This document shows, piece by piece, positions 60,197-64,000 of a stretch of DNA of 64,000 nt. A program made the position numbers and the translations under genes. The notes under the pieces were generated by a model. The model saw only the letters and a program-made list of their open reading frames with translations, had not been told where the DNA came from and searched no databases. Every line of letters starts with the position of its first letter. The stretch's first letter is position 1. This stretch comes from Candidatus Poribacteria bacterium (GTDB lineage: Bacteria; Abyssobacteria; SURF-5): the NCBI GenBank assembly GCA_016215705.1, contig JACRIR010000229.1, positions 18,556-82,555 of the forward strand, given 5' to 3'.

Positions 60197-61723
60197 TTAC
60201 TTAGGAAGCGCTCTATTAGTGATCCGAGTCTTTTCTTTTGCTGCTTCGATTTTCTGGCGGGCGACGTCATGCAGGCCAGGGAACTTCTCGCTCGCAATCT
60301 CGAAGGTTCGAATGGCGTCTTCCGTTTTCCCCAATGTAAGGTAACAATCGCCCGCCGCCATGAGCACGTTTCCCATATCGGAGTAATCGGGATAGTTGTC
60401 GATGATTTCAGTGTATACCGAGAGAGCCTTCTCGAACTGGCCCAATTCCTGATAGCTGAGGCCAAGCCTGTGCATGGCTTCAACGGCCGGCCTGCCCTGG
60501 GGCTTGCGCGCGATGAAATCCTCGTAGCTCGTCGCGGCCCGCCGGAAATCGCGCATCTCGAAATATGCGTTCCCCCGGGCAAACTCGTCCGGCACTTTTC
60601 GCTGTTTCAGCTCACCCGCGGCGGAGAGCTTGCTTGACTCAGTCACGGAATCGGTCTTTTCTTTGGTTGTCTTCTCGATGTCAGAGAGAATCTCTTGCTG
60701 TTTTGCGGGCGAGGCTGCAAGTTCCATTCGATCCGCCTCAACTACTACGCCGTCGGACCTTAGAGGGGCAGAGGCGCCGGCCGTCATTGGGGGAGCGGGT
60801 TCTTCGGCGGCGCGTCCAGCTTGCGCAAGCCCAGCCTGTCCGACTGGGGCGGATGGCGGGGGAGACGCCAGATTCTTGCGTTCCTCCTGTCGATATTCTT
60901 TGGGGATGTTCTTATCGAACGCCAACTGTTGTTGCCGATCGCCCAGCACAGGTTCCGTTCCGGCCTTTGAATCCGGGGGGATACCTTTTGCCGCAAATGT
61001 TTCTCCGAGCCGCTCAGTCTTTGCGCCGGCGGCTTCATTGTGTGCATCCTGCGAGGGAGCAATCTCGTCATAGCGGGACGCTGTCGCAGATTTGCGGCCT
61101 TCAGCCGTGACAGTTTCGTCTTCTGCGATTCTTGAGGGCGCAGCATACTGCGCTTCTACGGACTCTGTCCTTTGCGAGGATACGATTCCGAGGTCGCGTG
61201 ACGTTTTCGCCTCGCGGTCTTTTGCGATAATGTCTTTTCCGGCACTCTCATCATCTATAACTCGCGAGGGCGCCGCGCGTTGGGCCCCTACGGATTCTGA
61301 TGACATGCTCCGAGCCTTCTGATCGCCGAAGGTCTTCTCGTTCTTTTTCATCGCGATAAGATTATTGACTGGCCGCGCGCTTCTGGTGTTCAACGGCAGG
61401 AAATGCGCCAAAGAGATCAACACCACCGCGGCAATTCCAGCGGCTGCCAGCGCAGGTTTCCAATACCAGACGCGCGGCGCGCGAGCGGATTCTTGCCGGC
61501 GGATGTCCTCGGCGGCAGCGGCTGCAACTTTTCCGACAAGCTGAGAAGACGGCTCCTCCGGGCGCAACTCCTTGAAAGTGGCAATGGTGGCACGATGGGC
61601 GGCAAGTTCCTCAGCGCATTTGGGGCACTCTTGCAGGTGCGCTTTGAGCGTCGCCTGTTTGTGCGGTTCGATCTCGCCATAGAGATAATCCATCATGAAC
61701 GACTGCGCCTTCTTGCAGTTCAT
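60197..61723 (-). CDS. Zinc-finger anti-sigma factor with C-terminal TPR domain
   Basis: 508-residue membrane protein. The N-terminal zf-HC2 domain (MNCKKAQSFMMDYLYGEIEPHKQATLKAHLQECPKCAEEL) is the ZAS-type sigma-binding unit. One membrane helix follows (ALAAAGIAAVVLISLAHFLPL, about 91-111). A long low-complexity Ala/Glu/Ser-rich linker leads to tetratricopeptide repeats at about 385-500 (ARGNAYFEMRDFRRAATSYEDFIARKPQG... YQELGQFEKALSVYTEIIDNYPD). It starts one base after the sigma factor gene, so the pair forms a sigma/anti-sigma unit. The TPR part lies outside the cytoplasm and may sense an envelope signal. Confidence 0.85.
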   Translation of the reverse strand: MNCKKAQSFMMDYLYGEIEPHKQATLKAHLQECPKCAEELAAHRATIATFKELRPEEPSSQLVGKVAAAAAEDIRRQESARAPRVWYWKPALAAAGIAAVVLISLAHFLPLNTRSARPVNNLIAMKKNEKTFGDQKARSMSSESVGAQRAAPSRVIDDESAGKDIIAKDREAKTSRDLGIVSSQRTESVEAQYAAPSRIAEDETVTAEGRKSATASRYDEIAPSQDAHNEAAGAKTERLGETFAAKGIPPDSKAGTEPVLGDRQQQLAFDKNIPKEYRQEERKNLASPPPSAPVGQAGLAQAGRAAEEPAPPMTAGASAPLRSDGVVVEADRMELAASPAKQQEILSDIEKTTKEKTDSVTESSKLSAAGELKQRKVPDEFARGNAYFEMRDFRRAATSYEDFIARKPQGRPAVEAMHRLGLSYQELGQFEKALSVYTEIIDNYPDYSDMGNVLMAAGDCYLTLGKTEDAIRTFEIASEKFPGLHDVARQKIEAAKEKTRITNRALPK

Positions 61724-61724
61724 G

Positions 61725-62414
61725 TCAGAGGGTCACCCCCTCGGGGATATTTTCGGCGACTAGCATGCTGCGAAGATTGTTGAGAGCGTACCGCATTCGG
61801 CTTTTCACGGTGCTTTCCGAAGCGCCGACCACTCGCCCTATCTCCTGAAACGGGAGATTCTGGTATTGCCTCAAAACGAAGACTTCTCGCTGTTCTGGAT
61901 TCAGGCGCTCGATACATTTCTTGAGCGTTTCCGAGAGCTGTTTGCGTGCGAGTTGCTCGTCGGGACCGGGGTCGGAACCGGCTACCACGTCCTGTATGAG
62001 CATCTCGCCTCCGTTTGCTGCGCCAGCCCGAGAACCTGTCAGTGGGTCACCCCGGGGGTCCACCGGCTGGAAGAGCGACTCCGTTTTTCTGTAATTCTCG
62101 CGTCGCAGCGCGTCGACGCACGAATTGTGCGCAATCCGATATAGCCACGTCGCGAACTTTGCCGTGTTCTTGTATGTCACGCGCGAATTTATGACGCGGA
62201 TGAAAATCTCCTGGAACGTGTCTTCGGCGAGCTCGCGGCTGCCGAGCATTCGACAAAGGTACCCGAACAAGGGGCGGCGATGGCGTTCGAGAAGTTCCTC
62301 GAAGGCTCCGGCGTCACCCCCGGCGTAACTTTCCATAAGAGTTTCATCGGTAACATTCCGATCCAACCGATCCAAAGCGAAGTTCCTCGTGCGTGAGAGA
62401 ATCTCAGCCTTCAA
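61725..62414 (-). CDS. ECF-type RNA polymerase sigma factor
   Basis: 229-residue sigma-70-family factor with region 2 (DAGAFEELLERHRRPLFGYLCRMLGSRELAEDTFQEIFIRVI... KFATWLYRIAHNSCVDALRRE) and region 4 (LNPEQREVFVLRQYQNLPFQEIGRVVGASESTVKSRMRYALNNLR), no region 1 or 3. The linker between them is long (about 50 residues with Gly and Asp). The adjacent downstream gene is its membrane anti-sigma factor. It should switch on an envelope or stress regulon. ATG 62414 is the farthest upstream start and has no clear ribosome-binding site. Confidence 0.88.
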   Translation of the reverse strand: MKAEILSRTRNFALDRLDRNVTDETLMESYAGGDAGAFEELLERHRRPLFGYLCRMLGSRELAEDTFQEIFIRVINSRVTYKNTAKFATWLYRIAHNSCVDALRRENYRKTESLFQPVDPRGDPLTGSRAGAANGGEMLIQDVVAGSDPGPDEQLARKQLSETLKKCIERLNPEQREVFVLRQYQNLPFQEIGRVVGASESTVKSRMRYALNNLRSMLVAENIPEGVTL

Positions 62415-62456
62415 TAGTATAAACGAATGAACCGGCGAAAAGATTCAAGGGAAAAA

Positions 62457-62480
62457 GGGCGCAATGAATTGCTCCCCTAC
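62457..62480. repeat. Family C arm overlapping the hflX stop codon
   Basis: GGGCGCAATGAATTGCTCCC plus CTAC. The TAG of hflX (62479-62477) is formed by the end of this element. Confidence 0.7.
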
Positions 62481-64000
62481 ATACTTTCGCGCTTATTCTG
62501 CGGCCAGAGGATAGAGTCCATTTTCTCGATCAAGGGCAACAGCGAGTCGCGGTCAAGCGCGCAGACAGCGACGCCGTTGAATCTTCGCGCCAGGTTGGAC
62601 GCCGTTTCGCCGTCAATACAGTCCACCTTGTTGAGAGCCAGCAGCAAGGGCTTCGTGTTCAGACCAAGCGCGGCCAGAGTTTTTTCGACAACATCGAGGT
62701 GATGTTCGAGGTAGGGGCTGCCCACATCGGCCACGTGCAGGAGCAAGTCAGCGTCCTCCAACTCCTCGAGTGTGGCTTTGAATGCGGCCAGCAGTTCCGG
62801 CGGGAGGTCCCGGATGAAACCGACGGTGTCGGTGATGATGACCTCTCTTTCTCGAGGGAATCGAAGTCTGCGGCTCGAAGTGTCGAGAGTCGCGAACAGT
62901 TTGTCTTCAGCCGTCACGTGGCTGTTCGTGAGCGAATTGAGGAGGGTGGATTTTCCCGCGTTGGTGTAGCCGACAATCGAAATAATCGGCAATCCTTCGC
63001 TTTTGCGCCGGTTGCGCCGCAACTTGCGGCTGCCGGCGGAATTCCGGAGGAGTTTTTCAAGGTGAACGATCCTGTCGTGTGCGCGGCGGCGATTGATCTC
63101 GAGTTTCGTTTCACCAGGACCCCGGCCACCGATGCCGCCGGTCAAGCGCGACATGGCCGTGTTCTTTGTCACGAGTCGTGGGAGCAAGTATTTCAATTGG
63201 GCGAGCTCGACCTGAATCTTGCCGTCGGTGCTCTGGGCGTGTTGCGAAAAAATATCAAGGATGAGCTGGGTGCGGTCAAGAATCCTAAGTTCGGTCATAT
63301 CGGTGATCGTGCGCAACTGTGAAGGGTTCAGGTTCTGATCAAAGATCAGGATATCTGCTCCAATCTGCATTGAACGAAGGATCAAATCCTGCATCTTGCC
63401 CTTGCCCATGAGAGAGCGCGGATCAACCTCGTGGCGGCGCTGGATAACCTTGTCGACGACATTAACATTCGAGGTCCGCGCCAATTCCCGAAGTTCCTCC
63501 AATGATTCTTCAGCCTCATATAGAGGAGAGGTCGTCACACTCACCAATATCGCTCTGCTGTCTTTTTGGCGGTGCGGACGGCCCGGCTGGCTTCGGGCTA
63601 TTTCTTCCTCGAGGGCATCGATGAGACCAAGGAAGTCAATATCGAGTTGCGCCGGCGCGACGGGATCTAGCAACTGCCAATTGCGTCCATGCGGATTCAG
63701 TGGAAGGACATGCGCCCCATGCGCGAGGGCGGGCAGGCCGTCTGAGCCCACGCCTATGGCAACTACCATGTCCAGCCGCAGCAATGCCAGGTCGGTCAGG
63801 TCGTCGTCGGTGAGAGGTTCGCTTCGCAGGTGCGTATGAATGAGTCTCAGTCCTCGGAGGCGTAAACTGGAAGAAGGATACTCCTTCTCGATGTTGGGAA
63901 GGAACAGTGACTTTGAGTCTCCTACGACGACATATTCAACTCTTCCTTTACGGTCGACCAGTATGCCTATTTGTCTTCCAATTTGAAAAGAAAGCTCTGT
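62477..64000 (-). CDS. hflX: GTPase HflX (5' end beyond the window)
   Basis: Ribosome-associated GTPase. The frame is open from the window end, giving at least 507 residues. The N-terminal extension reads ELSFQIGRQIGILVDRKGRVEYVVVGD... GLRLIHTHLRSEPLTDDDLTDLALLRLDMVVAIGV, as in long HflX proteins. The HflX domain follows (VDPRSLMGKGKMQDLIL... QLKYLLPRLV... GGIGGRGPGETKLEINRRRAHDRI), then the G domain with G1 GYTNAGKST, G3 DTVGFI and G4 NKVD. The C-terminus is short (WPQNKRESM) and its stop codon comes from a family C repeat. HflX rescues stalled or stressed ribosomes. The true start is outside the window. Confidence 0.93.
   Translation of the reverse strand, partial: TELSFQIGRQIGILVDRKGRVEYVVVGDSKSLFLPNIEKEYPSSSLRLRGLRLIHTHLRSEPLTDDDLTDLALLRLDMVVAIGVGSDGLPALAHGAHVLPLNPHGRNWQLLDPVAPAQLDIDFLGLIDALEEEIARSQPGRPHRQKDSRAILVSVTTSPLYEAEESLEELRELARTSNVNVVDKVIQRRHEVDPRSLMGKGKMQDLILRSMQIGADILIFDQNLNPSQLRTITDMTELRILDRTQLILDIFSQHAQSTDGKIQVELAQLKYLLPRLVTKNTAMSRLTGGIGGRGPGETKLEINRRRAHDRIVHLEKLLRNSAGSRKLRRNRRKSEGLPIISIVGYTNAGKSTLLNSLTNSHVTAEDKLFATLDTSSRRLRFPREREVIITDTVGFIRDLPPELLAAFKATLEELEDADLLLHVADVGSPYLEHHLDVVEKTLAALGLNTKPLLLALNKVDCIDGETASNLARRFNGVAVCALDRDSLLPLIEKMDSILWPQNKRESM

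Overview
The window comes from an uncultured-looking, probably anaerobic, Gram-negative (diderm) bacterium. A secretin-based type II secretion system implies an outer membrane. A glycyl-radical activase, a 2-hydroxyacyl-CoA dehydratase pair and many ferredoxin or radical SAM proteins imply anaerobic metabolism. No rRNA, tRNA, CRISPR array or intact transposase was seen, so a phylum cannot be fixed from this sequence. The intergenic DNA is unusually rich in short palindromic repeats of at least five families, some of which reach into coding regions.

Layout. 3-965: tail of a glycyl-radical-enzyme activase with an in-frame TAA between its radical SAM cysteines and the rest. 1254-13954: type II secretion operon gspC-D-E-F-G-H-I-J-K-L-M behind a near-consensus sigma-70 promoter. 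13975-17707: two further GspE/PilB-type ATPases with their own promoter. 17960-19188: DnaA boxes and a short DnaA lacking domains I-II, a possible replication origin. 19438-22284: low-molecular-weight phosphatase, PolX and an ArsR regulator. 22433-24713: two 2-hydroxyacyl-CoA dehydratase subunits.

25230-26717 (minus): a compact locus of a 78-residue cysteine protein, a radical SAM/SPASM enzyme with a PqqD-like N-terminus and, downstream, an unannotated 20-codon ORF with a perfect Shine-Dalgarno and a CxCxxxC tail. This is a good candidate for an undescribed radical-SAM peptide (RiPP) system. 26968-31027 (minus): a two-subunit acyl-CoA dehydrogenase with MerR and TetR regulators. 31296-35377 (plus): an SdhA-like flavoprotein with a minimal [2Fe-2S] partner, a racemase and an ATC-hydrolase-family protein.

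35553-38688 (minus): an MMPL/RND exporter and its FadR-like TetR regulator, each preceded by an 18-bp TGAATGA-N4-TCATTCA operator. 38882-40212 (minus): a secretin-N-domain lipoprotein-size secreted protein and a PHP protein. 40261-47169 (plus): a second standout, a translationally coupled five-gene operon encoding a pseudokinase/Clp-N/AAA fusion, an FHA protein, two membrane proteins with related B-box-like zinc domains (PQQ propeller and TPR) and a rhomboid protease with TPRs. 47199-51399: biotin carboxylase with a decarboxylase-type tail, an MTA-phosphorylase-type enzyme and a nucleoside-deaminase-type amidohydrolase. 51498-64000: small zinc-ribbon protein, HD proteins, response regulator, DUF3108 protein, spermidine-synthase-like membrane protein, NtrC-type regulator without a phospho-acceptor Asp, ferredoxin, ECF sigma/anti-sigma pair and HflX (cut by the window end).

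Start codons were chosen from visible ribosome-binding sites and overlaps. Family names come from motif recognition by eye, not from searches.
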